Shown here: piece by piece, positions 24,511-32,963 of the stretch
Layout: each line of letters begins with the position of its first letter
How positions within the stretch are numbered: the first letter of the stretch is position 1
Translations under genes and position numbers: made by a program
NCBI RefSeq assembly: GCF_035946055.1
Contig: NZ_CP108364.1
Coordinates: 5,394,001 to 5,458,000 of the forward strand
Reading direction: 5' to 3'
Origin: Streptomyces sp. NBC_01341
GTDB taxonomy: Bacteria > Actinomycetota > Actinomycetes > Streptomycetales > Streptomycetaceae
DNA: 64,000 bases
Notes under the pieces: model-generated
Databases searched by the model: none
What the model was told of the DNA's origin: nothing
What the model saw: the letters and a program-made list of their open reading frames with translations, nothing else

Positions 24511-26243
24511 GCATCCTCAACGAATCCCAGGGTGCCGCGGCGGCAGACGCCTCGTTCGAGGACGAGCTGCCGGTACGGCGCAAGCAGCCGGGAAGTGTCG
24601 TCGTCAAGTGGCTGACCACCACTGACCACAAGACGATCGGCACGATGTACCTGGTCACATCGTTCGCGTTCTTCGTCATCGGTGGCCTTCTGGCGCTCTT
24701 CATGCGCGCCGAGCTGGCCCGCCCCGGTACGCAGATCATGTCGAACGAGCAGTTCAACCAGGCGTTCACGATGCACGGCACGATCATGCTGCTGATGTTC
24801 GCGACGCCGCTGTTCGCCGGATTCGCGAACTGGATCATGCCGCTGCAGATCGGCGCGCCCGACGTGGCGTTCCCGCGGCTGAACATGTTCGCGTACTGGC
24901 TGTACCTCTTCGGCTCGCTCATCGCGGTGGCCGGCTTCCTCACCCCGCAGGGTGCGGCGGACTTCGGCTGGTTCGCCTACTCCCCGCTGTCGGACGCGGT
25001 CCGCTCGCCGGGCGTCGGCGCCGACATGTGGATCATGGGTCTGGCCTTCTCCGGGTTCGGCACGATCCTCGGCTCGGTCAACTTCATCACCACGATCATC
25101 TGCATGCGCGCCCCCGGCATGACGATGTTCCGTATGCCGATCTTCGTGTGGAACGTCCTGCTGACCGGTGTTCTGGTCCTGCTGGCCTTCCCGGTCCTGG
25201 CCGCCGCGCTCTTCGCGCTGGAGGTGGACCGTAAATTCGGCGCACATATCTTCGATGCGTCGAACGGTGGCGCATTGCTCTGGCAACACCTCTTCTGGTT
25301 CTTCGGCCATCCAGAGGTGTACATCATCGCGCTGCCGTTCTTCGGAATCATTTCGGAGATCATTCCGGTATTCAGCCGCAAACCGATGTTCGGTTATGTC
25401 GGCCTGATCAGCGCGACGATCGCCATTGCCGGCCTTTCCGTGACGGTGTGGGCCCACCACATGTACGTCACGGGCGGTGTGCTGTTGCCGTTCTTCTCCT
25501 TCATGACCTTCCTCATCGCGGTGCCGACCGGTGTGAAGTTCTTCAACTGGATCGGCACGATGTGGAAGGGGTCGTTGTCCTTCGAGACACCGATGCTCTG
25601 GTCCGTCGGCTTCCTGATCACCTTCGCCTTCGGTGGTCTGACGGGTGTCATCCTGGCCTCGCCGCCGCTGGACTTCCACATCTCCGACTCGTACTTCGTC
25701 GTCGCGCACTTCCACTACGTCGTCTTCGGCACCGTGGTCTTCGCGATGTTCGCCGGCTTCCACTTCTGGTGGCCGAAGTTCACCGGCAAGATGCTGGACG
25801 AGCGGCTCGGCAAGATGACCTTCTGGACGCTGTTCATCGGCTTCCACGGCACCTTCCTGGTGCAGCACTGGCTCGGCGCGGAGGGTATGGCGCGTCGTTA
25901 CGCGGACTACCTCGACGTCGAAGGCTTCACCGCCCTGAACACGATCTCGACGATCTCCTCGTTCGTCCTCGGCCTGTCGCTCCTTCCGTTCTTCTACAAC
26001 GTCTGGAAGACCGCCAAGTACGGCAAGAAGGTCGAGGTCGACGACCCCTGGGGCTACGGCCGTTCGCTCGAATGGGCTACGTCCAGCCCGCCCCCGCGGC
26101 ACAACTTCATCAGCCTGCCGCGGATCCGGTCCGAATCCCCGGCGTTCGACCTGCACCACCCGGAGATCGCGGCGCTCGAGCACCTGGATCACCTGTCCGA
26201 GGGTGACAAGGTCCTCGCCGGCGGCAAGGAGGACGGCAAGTGA
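24507..26243 (+). CDS. ctaD: Cytochrome c oxidase subunit I (aa3 type)
   Basis: 578-residue integral membrane catalytic subunit with 12 helices, binding heme a, heme a3 and CuB. The low-spin heme His is in TMHGTIM (near 90). The CuB/Tyr segment GHPEVYI lies near residue 268, the two CuB histidines are in VWAHHMYV (near 317), and VAHFHYVVF (near 401) provides the heme ligands. The GTG start at 24507 overlaps the ctaC stop. Codons between about 25230 and 25440 use A/T third bases much more than the rest of the gene. Its stop overlaps the ctaF start. Confidence 0.98.
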   Translation: MSILNESQGAAAADASFEDELPVRRKQPGSVVVKWLTTTDHKTIGTMYLVTSFAFFVIGGLLALFMRAELARPGTQIMSNEQFNQAFTMHGTIMLLMFATPLFAGFANWIMPLQIGAPDVAFPRLNMFAYWLYLFGSLIAVAGFLTPQGAADFGWFAYSPLSDAVRSPGVGADMWIMGLAFSGFGTILGSVNFITTIICMRAPGMTMFRMPIFVWNVLLTGVLVLLAFPVLAAALFALEVDRKFGAHIFDASNGGALLWQHLFWFFGHPEVYIIALPFFGIISEIIPVFSRKPMFGYVGLISATIAIAGLSVTVWAHHMYVTGGVLLPFFSFMTFLIAVPTGVKFFNWIGTMWKGSLSFETPMLWSVGFLITFAFGGLTGVILASPPLDFHISDSYFVVAHFHYVVFGTVVFAMFAGFHFWWPKFTGKMLDERLGKMTFWTLFIGFHGTFLVQHWLGAEGMARRYADYLDVEGFTALNTISTISSFVLGLSLLPFFYNVWKTAKYGKKVEVDDPWGYGRSLEWATSSPPPRHNFISLPRIRSESPAFDLHHPEIAALEHLDHLSEGDKVLAGGKEDGK

Positions 26244-26638
26244 AGATCCAGGGCAAGCTCTTCCTCTGGCTGAGCCTCTTCATGCTGGCCATCGCCATCA
26301 CGTACGGCGTGTGGTCCAAGGAGCCGGTCGGTACCACCGCGCTGTTCCTGGCCTTCGGGCTCACCCTGATGATCGGCTTCTACCTGGCCTTCACGGCCAA
26401 CCGGGTAGACGCGATGGCCCAGGACAACAAGGAGGCCGATGTCGCGGACGAGGCGGGTGAGGTGGGCTTCTTCTCGCCGCACAGCTGGCAGCCGCTCTCG
26501 CTGGCCATCGGAGGCGCCTTCCTCTTCATGGGAGTCGTCTTCGGCTGGTGGCTCGCCTACTTCGCGGCTCCGCTGCTCCTGATCGGCCTGTTCGGCTGGG
26601 TGTTCGAGTACTACCGGGGCGAGAACCGCACCCAGTAG
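26240..26638 (+). CDS. ctaF: Cytochrome c oxidase subunit IV (actinobacterial)
   Basis: 132 residues with four membrane helices arranged as two hairpins (about 6-28, 32-52, 85-105, 108-125), joined by an acidic cytoplasmic loop. This is the pattern of actinobacterial CtaF. GTG 26240 overlaps the ctaD stop, making ctaC-ctaD-ctaF one tightly coupled unit, closed by a strong hairpin. Confidence 0.93.
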   Translation: MKIQGKLFLWLSLFMLAIAITYGVWSKEPVGTTALFLAFGLTLMIGFYLAFTANRVDAMAQDNKEADVADEAGEVGFFSPHSWQPLSLAIGGAFLFMGVVFGWWLAYFAAPLLLIGLFGWVFEYYRGENRTQ

Positions 26639-26669
26639 GACACGCCGCCCAGGAACACGCAGCACCCGT

Positions 26670-26713
26670 ACGGGGGCCCGGTCCGCTCAGCAATGAGCGG
26701 GCCGGGCCCCCGT
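26670..26713 (+). terminator. Hairpin terminator after ctaF
   Basis: 20-bp stem with one G-T pair and a GCAA loop, 32 bases past the ctaF stop; left arm begins ACGGGGGCCCGG. It is followed by TTT. It ends the ctaCDF unit before the transpeptidase gene. Confidence 0.85.
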
Positions 26714-26763
26714 TTGCAGTCACTGAACGCGCTGGATCGGATGAATCTTCTTAGCGTGGGTTC

Positions 26764-28017
26764 ATGAACCACACGCCGCGCATCCGCCCCGTAGTGAGCT
26801 GCTCCCTGCTGGTCGTCACCCTGGTAGCGGGTGCGACCGCCTGTGGAGAGCCCGACGGTCATCCGCTCTCGCTGAAGCCCTACGACGCAGCCGATCTCGT
26901 CTCCTTCAACGGCCCATCCGGCAGCAAGAAGGCCGACCCCGACAAGCCCCTCGAGTTCACCGTCAAGGACGACGACGTGACCATCACGGACGTGACGGCC
27001 GTCGACACCGAGGGCCGCCATCTGGCGGGAGAGCTCGACGCCGACGGCAAGCGGTGGCACTCCACCACCTCGCTGGCCGCCGGGACCCGATACACCGTCA
27101 AGGTCTCGACCGAGAACGAGGACGGCGCCCCCGGCAGCCGTACGTACACGTTCGGCACGACCTCGGCCAAGAAGTTCCTGAAGGTCACGTTCGGCCCGCA
27201 GGCGGGCACCTACGGGGTCGGACAGCCCCTCACGGCGGAACTCAGCGCTCCGGTCGCCGACCGGGCGGGCCGGGCCACCGTCGAGCGAGGGCTGCAGGTC
27301 CGGTCCTCACCCGCCGTCACCGGCTCCTGGTACTGGGTCGACGACAAGACCCTGCACTACCGCCCCCAGGAGTACTGGCCCGCCGGCGCCACCATCGACC
27401 TGCGCAGCAACCTCAAGGGCATAAAAGTGGGCAACGCCCTGTACGGGGGTGACGCCAAGGCCCTGAAACTCAAGACCGGCGACCGGATAGAAGCCATCAC
27501 CGACGCGTCGGACCACTCGATGACGGTCCTGCGCAACGGTGAAGTGATCAACACCATCCCGGTCACCACGGGCAAGCCCGGCTTCGACACGCGCAACGGC
27601 GTCAAGGTCGTGCTGGCCAAGGAGCAGTTCGTACGCATGCGCGGTGAGAGCATCGGCATCGCCGCCGGCTCCTCGGAGTCCTACGACCTGCCGGTCTACT
27701 GGGCGACACGGGTCACCTGGAGCGGTGAGTACGTCCACGCCGCGCCTTGGTCGACGGGTTCGCAGGGCAGCGCCAACGTCAGCCACGGCTGCACCGGAAT
27801 GAGCACGGCCAACGCCGAATGGTTCTTCGAGACCGTGCGTGAGGGTGACGTGGTCAAGGTCGTCGGCAGCGACGGCGAGACCATGACGCCGTTCGACAAC
27901 GGCTTCGGCGACTGGAACCTGGACTGGGACGCCTGGCAGAAGGGCAGCGCCCTGCGCAGCGGCTCGCCGGACGCCGGTACCGATGTCCGGACGGCGCGCC
28001 TGCGCCCCCAGGTCTGA
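26764..28017 (+). CDS. L,D-transpeptidase lipoprotein with Ig-like domains
   Basis: 417 residues. The signal ends in the lipobox AGATAC (Cys near 27), so it is anchored outside the membrane. Residues about 45-245 form two Ig-like modules. The YkuD catalytic domain (about 250-375) ends in NVSHGCTGMS, with the catalytic Cys near 344 and His two residues before it. This matches the architecture of mycobacterial Ldt enzymes, which make 3-3 peptidoglycan crosslinks and are resistant to most penicillins. A Trp-rich C-terminal tail (FGDWNLDWDAW) follows, as in that family. It stands between hairpins, apart from the respiratory operons. Confidence 0.93.
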   Translation: MNHTPRIRPVVSCSLLVVTLVAGATACGEPDGHPLSLKPYDAADLVSFNGPSGSKKADPDKPLEFTVKDDDVTITDVTAVDTEGRHLAGELDADGKRWHSTTSLAAGTRYTVKVSTENEDGAPGSRTYTFGTTSAKKFLKVTFGPQAGTYGVGQPLTAELSAPVADRAGRATVERGLQVRSSPAVTGSWYWVDDKTLHYRPQEYWPAGATIDLRSNLKGIKVGNALYGGDAKALKLKTGDRIEAITDASDHSMTVLRNGEVINTIPVTTGKPGFDTRNGVKVVLAKEQFVRMRGESIGIAAGSSESYDLPVYWATRVTWSGEYVHAAPWSTGSQGSANVSHGCTGMSTANAEWFFETVREGDVVKVVGSDGETMTPFDNGFGDWNLDWDAWQKGSALRSGSPDAGTDVRTARLRPQV

Positions 28018-28056
28018 CCGGGCCCGGAGTGCGCCTTCGCGCCCCGGGAGACCACC

Positions 28057-28081
28057 GCGGAGGGGATCGGGGCCCCTCCGC
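28057..28081. terminator. Hairpin between convergent genes
   Basis: 9-bp perfect stem (GCGGAGGGG and complement) with a 7-base loop, between the transpeptidase stop and the end of the leftward receiver gene. Confidence 0.6.
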
Positions 28082-28094
28082 CGCGCCGCGCCCC

Positions 28095-28496
28095 TCAGGC
28101 CCCCACGGACAGCCGTTGCCGCAGGACGGACGCGAGGGCGTCCGCGAAGCCGACCGGGTCCACCGGAAGCGTCACAGCGGCGTCGGCACGGCTCCAGGTG
28201 GCCAGCCAGGCGTCCTGCGGGCGCCCGATCAGCAGCAGCACCGGCGGGCAGTCGAAGATCTCGTCCTTGATCTGCCTGCAGACACCCATGCCGCCCGCGG
28301 GCGCGGTCTCGCCGTCCAGTACGCAGACGTCGATCCCGCCCTTGTCGAGCGCGCTCAGCACGGCGGGGAGGGTGGCGCACTCCAGGAACTCCACCGGCGG
28401 CACGTCCGCCGCGGGCCTGCGCCCGGCTGCCAGCCTCACCTGCTCGCGCGTGTTGGCGTCGTCGCTGTAGACCAGGACCGTGGCGGTCGGCTGCAT
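28095..28496 (-). CDS. Stand-alone receiver-like protein
   Basis: 133 residues from ATG 28496, which has GGAGGA five bases upstream. The length and pattern fit a single CheY-like receiver: an acidic YSDDAN near residue 10 and a predicted phospho-acceptor Asp in DVCVLDGETAP near 60. The usual conserved Lys position is not obvious, and no output domain follows. It may be a phosphate sink, a protein-interaction module or a degenerate receiver. It is divergent from ctaE (187 bases), so it may share control with the qcr unit. Confidence 0.82.
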   Translation of the reverse strand: MQPTATVLVYSDDANTREQVRLAAGRRPAADVPPVEFLECATLPAVLSALDKGGIDVCVLDGETAPAGGMGVCRQIKDEIFDCPPVLLLIGRPQDAWLATWSRADAAVTLPVDPVGFADALASVLRQRLSVGA

Positions 28497-28672
28497 TGTT
28501 CCTCCGTGACGTCTGTGTCTTCGGGGCTCTCGGGGCATGAACCGATGGGCGGATCGTACTCCGGCCGACAGCCTGTCAGCACCGGTAAAGACAGCGATTC
28601 GATGGGCCGTTCGGTGAGGACACACGCCACTGACACACCGAACGGCACCCCCGGGAGTGAGGGCGGGATAAG

Positions 28673-28693
28673 CGACCGACATAATGTCGGTCG
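28673..28693. promoter_or_regulatory. 21-bp perfect palindrome over the ctaE start codon
   Basis: CGACCGACAT, one A, then its exact complement. The proposed ATG of ctaE begins at 28684, inside the right arm, and an alternative GTG begins at 28693, at its last base. It could be a DNA operator or an RNA hairpin hiding the start. Confidence 0.6.
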
Positions 28694-29304
28694 TGGCGAC
28701 AGCAACGACAGTAGAAACCGGGCACGCGCACCCGTCGGTCAATCGACCGAACCTCACCAGCGTCGGAACCATCATCTGGTTGAGTTCCGAGCTGATGTTC
28801 TTCGCGGCCCTCTTCGCGATGTACTTCACCCTGCGATCGGTGCTGGGACCCGATCACTGGAAGGAGATGGCCGACCATCTGAACTTCCCGTTCTCGGCGA
28901 CGAACACCACGATCCTGGTGCTTTCCTCTCTCACCTGCCAGCTCGGCGTCTTCGCCGCGGAGCGGGGCGATGTGAAGAAGCTCCGCACCTGGTTCATGAT
29001 CACGTTCGTGATGGGTGCGATCTTCATCGGAGGCCAGGTCTTCGAGTACACCGAGCTGGTCAAGAAGGACGGGCTCTCCCTGTCCTCCGACCCGTACGGT
29101 TCGGTGTTCTACCTGACGACCGGCTTCCACGGTCTGCATGTGACAGGCGGCCTCATCGCCTTCCTGCTCGTCCTGGGCAGGACGTACGCGGCCTCGAGAT
29201 TCACCCACGAACAGGCCACAGCCGCCATCGTCGTGTCCTACTACTGGCACTTCGTCGATGTCGTCTGGATCGGCCTGTTCGCCACGATCTACATGATCAA
29301 GTAA
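28684..29304 (+). CDS. ctaE: Cytochrome c oxidase subunit III
   Basis: 206 residues with five membrane helices, the short actinobacterial form lacking the first two helices of mitochondrial subunit III. Typical motifs include WLSSELMFFAALFAMYF near residue 32, TGFHGLHVTGG near 150 and the C-terminal SYYWHFVDVVWIGLF. ATG 28684 lies within a perfect palindrome and has only a weak GAGGG upstream; GTG 28693 is an alternative. It heads the ctaE-qcrC-qcrA-qcrB unit and is separate from ctaC-D-F, as in mycobacteria. Confidence 0.95.
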   Translation: MSVVATATTVETGHAHPSVNRPNLTSVGTIIWLSSELMFFAALFAMYFTLRSVLGPDHWKEMADHLNFPFSATNTTILVLSSLTCQLGVFAAERGDVKKLRTWFMITFVMGAIFIGGQVFEYTELVKKDGLSLSSDPYGSVFYLTTGFHGLHVTGGLIAFLLVLGRTYAASRFTHEQATAAIVVSYYWHFVDVVWIGLFATIYMIK

Positions 29305-29359
29305 CCGGGCTCGCGCCCACCCACCATCGACGCAGAAGATCCTGACACCGGGGTAATCC

Positions 29360-30169
29360 GTGAAAAAGCTCTCCGCACGACGACGCCATCCGCTGGCGGC
29401 GGTCGTCGTACTACTCCTCGCGCTGGCGGCTACCGGGGGGCTGTACGCCGCGTTCGCGCCTGCGGGTAAGGCGCAGGCCGACGAAACCGCCCAGTCCCTC
29501 GCCATCGACGAGGGCAAGAAGCTCTACTCCGTGGGCTGTGCCAGCTGCCACGGGACCGGCGGTCAGGGCACCACCGACGGACCGTCCCTCGTGGGCGTGG
29601 GCTCCGCCGCCGTCGACTTCCAAGTCGCCACCGGACGCATGCCGGCCCAGCAGCCGGGCGCCCAGGTGCCGAAGAAGCCGGTCATCTACAACCAGGCCGA
29701 GATCGACCAGCTCGCGGCGTACATCTCGTCGCTGGGCGCCGGTCCGATCACGCCCACCAAGAGCCAGGTCGACCCCTCGGGCGCCGACGTGGCCAAGGGC
29801 GGGGACCTGTTCCGCACGAACTGCGCGCAGTGTCACAACTTCACCGGTGAGGGCGGCGCGCTGACACACGGCAAGTACGCCCCCAGCCTGGAAGGCGTGA
29901 GCCCGAAGCACATCTACGAGGCCATGCAGACCGGCCCGCAGAGCATGCCCTCCTTCCCGGACAGCACCATGCCGGAGCAGGAGAAGAAAGACATCATCGC
30001 GTACATCAAGACCGTGAACGGTGGCGACTCCGCGAGCCCCGGTGGACTCTCGCTCGGTGGCCTCGGTCCCGTGAGTGAGGGTCTCTTCGGCTGGATCTTC
30101 GGACTGGGCGGTTTGGTCGCCATCGCCGTCTGGGTCGCGGCCCACACCGCTAAGGCCAAGAAGTCATGA
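29360..30169 (+). CDS. qcrC: Cytochrome bc1 complex diheme cytochrome c subunit
   Basis: 269 residues. An N-terminal membrane anchor (about 10-32), two cytochrome c domains with heme sites VGCASCHG (near 60) and NCAQCHN (near 154), and a C-terminal membrane helix (about 240-262). In actinobacteria this subunit replaces a soluble cytochrome c, wiring the bcc complex directly to CtaC. It follows ctaE after 55 bases, and its stop overlaps the qcrA start as ATGA. Confidence 0.97.
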   Translation: MKKLSARRRHPLAAVVVLLLALAATGGLYAAFAPAGKAQADETAQSLAIDEGKKLYSVGCASCHGTGGQGTTDGPSLVGVGSAAVDFQVATGRMPAQQPGAQVPKKPVIYNQAEIDQLAAYISSLGAGPITPTKSQVDPSGADVAKGGDLFRTNCAQCHNFTGEGGALTHGKYAPSLEGVSPKHIYEAMQTGPQSMPSFPDSTMPEQEKKDIIAYIKTVNGGDSASPGGLSLGGLGPVSEGLFGWIFGLGGLVAIAVWVAAHTAKAKKS

Positions 30170-31218
30170 GTAGCCAAGAGATTTCAGAAGAGGGCCTGCC
30201 CGCAGGGCAGGACACCGCGCACGGCGCGGTCGCGGTCGCGGACGACCCGTTCGCCGACCCCGGGCTGCCGGCACACCGGCCGCGCATCCAGGACCTCGAC
30301 GAACGTGCCGCGAAGCGCTCCGAGCGAGCCGTCGCGTTCATGTTCACGCTGTCGATGCTGGCGACGGTCGGCTTCATCGCCAGCTACGTCATCTTCCCGG
30401 TCGACAAGATCGTGTTCATCTGGCCCTTCGGCCACGTGAGCGTGCTCAACTTCTCGCTGGGGCTGACGCTCGGCCTGGCGCTGTTCCTCATCGGCGCGGG
30501 CGCCGTCCACTGGGCGCGCACCCTGATGTCCGATGTCGAGGTCGCCGACGACCGGCACGCCATCGAGGCCACGCCCGAGGTCAAGGCCAAGGTCATGGCC
30601 GACTTCGCGGCCGGTGCCGAGGAGTCGGCGCTCGGACGGCGCAAGCTGATCCGCAACACCATGTTCGGCGCGCTGGCCCTGGTGCCGCTCTCCGGTGTGG
30701 TGCTGCTGCGCGACCTCGGTCCGCTGCCGGAGAAGAAGCTCCGCAACACCCTGTGGGCCAAGGGCAAGCTGCTCGTGAACATGAACACGATGGAGCCGCT
30801 GCGCCCCGAGGACGTCGTCGTCGGTTCGCTCACCTTCGCCATGCCCGAGGGCCTGGAGGAGGACGCGCACGACTTCCAGACACAGATCGCCAAGTCCGCC
30901 CTGATGATCATCCGCATCGAGCCGGACAACATCAAGGACAAGCGCGAGCGCGAGTGGGCCCACGAGGGAATCGTGGCCTTCTCCAAGATCTGCACCCACG
31001 TCGGTTGCCCGATCAGCCTGTACGAGCAGCAGACGCATCACGTGCTCTGCCCGTGCCACCAGTCCACCTTCGACCTCTCCGACGGCGCCCGCGTCATCTT
31101 CGGTCCGGCCGGTCACGCCCTTCCGCAGCTGCGGATCGGTGTGAACAGCGAGGGCAACCTCGAAGCCCTCGGTGACTTCGAAGAGCCCGTCGGTCCTGCC
31201 TTCTGGGAGCGCGGATGA
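30166..31218 (+). CDS. qcrA: Rieske iron-sulfur subunit of the bc1 complex
   Basis: 350 residues. An acidic N-terminus is followed by three membrane helices (about 60-80, 90-115 and 170-188), the actinobacterial three-helix form, then the Rieske domain. The 2Fe-2S ligands are in CTHVGCPI (near 275) and CPCHQSTFD (near 295). It moves electrons from menaquinol to the heme c subunit. Overlapping starts with qcrC and qcrB give coupled translation. Confidence 0.97.
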   Translation: MSSQEISEEGLPAGQDTAHGAVAVADDPFADPGLPAHRPRIQDLDERAAKRSERAVAFMFTLSMLATVGFIASYVIFPVDKIVFIWPFGHVSVLNFSLGLTLGLALFLIGAGAVHWARTLMSDVEVADDRHAIEATPEVKAKVMADFAAGAEESALGRRKLIRNTMFGALALVPLSGVVLLRDLGPLPEKKLRNTLWAKGKLLVNMNTMEPLRPEDVVVGSLTFAMPEGLEEDAHDFQTQIAKSALMIIRIEPDNIKDKREREWAHEGIVAFSKICTHVGCPISLYEQQTHHVLCPCHQSTFDLSDGARVIFGPAGHALPQLRIGVNSEGNLEALGDFEEPVGPAFWERG

Positions 31219-32840
31219 GTACTGCGACGGAAACACAGCGCAAGGCGCCCGCCGGTGAGCGGGTCGCCGACTGGGCGGACGGCCGGCTCGGGATCTACGG
31301 CCTGGCCAAGGCCAACATGCGCAAGATCTTCCCGGACCACTGGTCCTTCATGCTCGGTGAGATCTGCCTCTACAGCTTCCTCATCATCATCCTCACGGGT
31401 GTGTACCTGACGCTGTTCTTCCACCCGAGCATGAACGAGGTCGTGTACCACGGCTCGTACGAGCCGATGCAGGGCATCCGGATGTCCGAGGCCTACGCCT
31501 CGACGCTGGACATCAGCTTCGACGTCCGCGGCGGCCTGCTGGTCCGGCAGATCCACCACTGGGCAGCGGTGATCTTCCTCGCCGGCATGTTCGTGCACAT
31601 GTTCCGGGTGTTCTTCACCGGCGCGTACCGCAAGCCGCGCGAGATCAACTGGCTGTTCGGCTTCCTGCTGTTCGTCCTCGGCATGTTCACCGGGTTCACC
31701 GGTTACTCGCTCCCGGACGACCTGCTCTCCGGTACGGGTGTGCGCTTCACGCAGGGCGCGATCCTGTCGATGCCGATCGTCGGTACGTACATCTCGATGT
31801 TCCTGTTCGGCGGGGAGTTCCCCGGTACCGACATCATCGCGAGGTTCTACTCGATCCACATCCTGCTGCTGCCCGGCATCATGCTCGGGCTCGTGGTCGG
31901 CCACCTCATCCTGGTGTTCTTCCACAAGCACACCCAGTTCGCCGGCCCCGGCCGGACGAACAAGAACGTCGTCGGCATGCCCCTGCTGCCGGTGTACATG
32001 GCCAAGGCCGGAGGCTTCTTCTTCCTGGTCTTCGGTTTCATCGCGATCCTCTCGGCCATCGCCTCGATCAACCCGATCTGGGCACTCGGCCCTTACCGTC
32101 CCGACCAGGTGTCCACGGGCGCCCAGCCGGACTGGTACATGGGATTCGCCGAAGGCTTCGTCCGTGTGATGCCCGGCTGGGAGATCAACCTCTGGGGCCA
32201 CACCCTGGTCCTGGGCGTGCTCATCCCGCTGGTCCTCTTCGGTCTGGTCCTCGGGGCGCTGGCGCTCTACCCGTTCATCGAGTCGTGGATCACCGGGGAC
32301 AAGCGCGAGCACCACATCCTGGACAAGCCGCGCAACACCCCGGTCCGCACCGGTCTCGGTGTCGCCTGGGTGACGATCTACTTCGTCATGCTGATCGGCG
32401 GCGGCAACGACATCTGGGCGACGCACTTCCACCTGTCGCTCAACGCGATCAGCTGGTTCGTCCGGATCGCGTTCTTCGTCGGCCCGGTCGTGGCGTTCGT
32501 CGTCACGAAGCGGATCTGCCTCGGTCTCCAGCGACGCGACAAGGAGAAGGTGCTGCACGGGCGCGAGTCCGGCACCATCAAGCGCCTGCCGCACGGTGAG
32601 TTCGTCGAGATCCACGAGCCGCTCAGTCCCGCGCAGCTGCACACGCTCACCGCGCACGAGCAGTACAAGCCGGTCGAGATCGGCCCGACGGTCGACGAGA
32701 ACGGTGTCGAGCGCAAGCCCTCCGTGCTGCAGAGGATGCGGGCGAACCTCAGCAAGAGCTACTTCGGCGAGGACAGCCAGATCGCCAAGCCCACTGCCGA
32801 GGAGTACAAGGAGATCACGAGCGGCCACGGCCACCACTGA
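31215..32840 (+). CDS. qcrB: Cytochrome b subunit of the bc1 complex
   Basis: 541 residues with eight or more membrane helices binding both b hemes. The heme histidines lie in QIHHWAAVIF (near 114) and in HILLLPGIMLGLVVGHL (near 215). The menaquinol-site PEWY equivalent reads QPDWYMGFAEG near 308. A long hydrophilic C-terminal tail of about 130 residues is typical of actinobacteria. It starts as ATGA on the qcrA stop and ends the operon before a hairpin. Confidence 0.97.
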   Translation: MSTATETQRKAPAGERVADWADGRLGIYGLAKANMRKIFPDHWSFMLGEICLYSFLIIILTGVYLTLFFHPSMNEVVYHGSYEPMQGIRMSEAYASTLDISFDVRGGLLVRQIHHWAAVIFLAGMFVHMFRVFFTGAYRKPREINWLFGFLLFVLGMFTGFTGYSLPDDLLSGTGVRFTQGAILSMPIVGTYISMFLFGGEFPGTDIIARFYSIHILLLPGIMLGLVVGHLILVFFHKHTQFAGPGRTNKNVVGMPLLPVYMAKAGGFFFLVFGFIAILSAIASINPIWALGPYRPDQVSTGAQPDWYMGFAEGFVRVMPGWEINLWGHTLVLGVLIPLVLFGLVLGALALYPFIESWITGDKREHHILDKPRNTPVRTGLGVAWVTIYFVMLIGGGNDIWATHFHLSLNAISWFVRIAFFVGPVVAFVVTKRICLGLQRRDKEKVLHGRESGTIKRLPHGEFVEIHEPLSPAQLHTLTAHEQYKPVEIGPTVDENGVERKPSVLQRMRANLSKSYFGEDSQIAKPTAEEYKEITSGHGHH

Positions 32841-32864
32841 TCACCTCAGCTGAACGCCACAGCG

Positions 32865-32895
32865 AGAGCCCCGTCCATCCGATGGACGGGGCTCT
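32865..32895 (+). terminator. Hairpin terminator after qcrB
   Basis: 14-bp perfect stem (AGAGCCCCGTCCAT and complement) with a CCG loop followed by TC, 25 bases after the qcrB stop. Confidence 0.85.
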
Positions 32896-32963
32896 TCGCT
32901 GCCTCCGGGCTGGATAGGGTGGGAGACATCCTTGTACCGGCTGTGGACTCCCAGGAGCGGACC

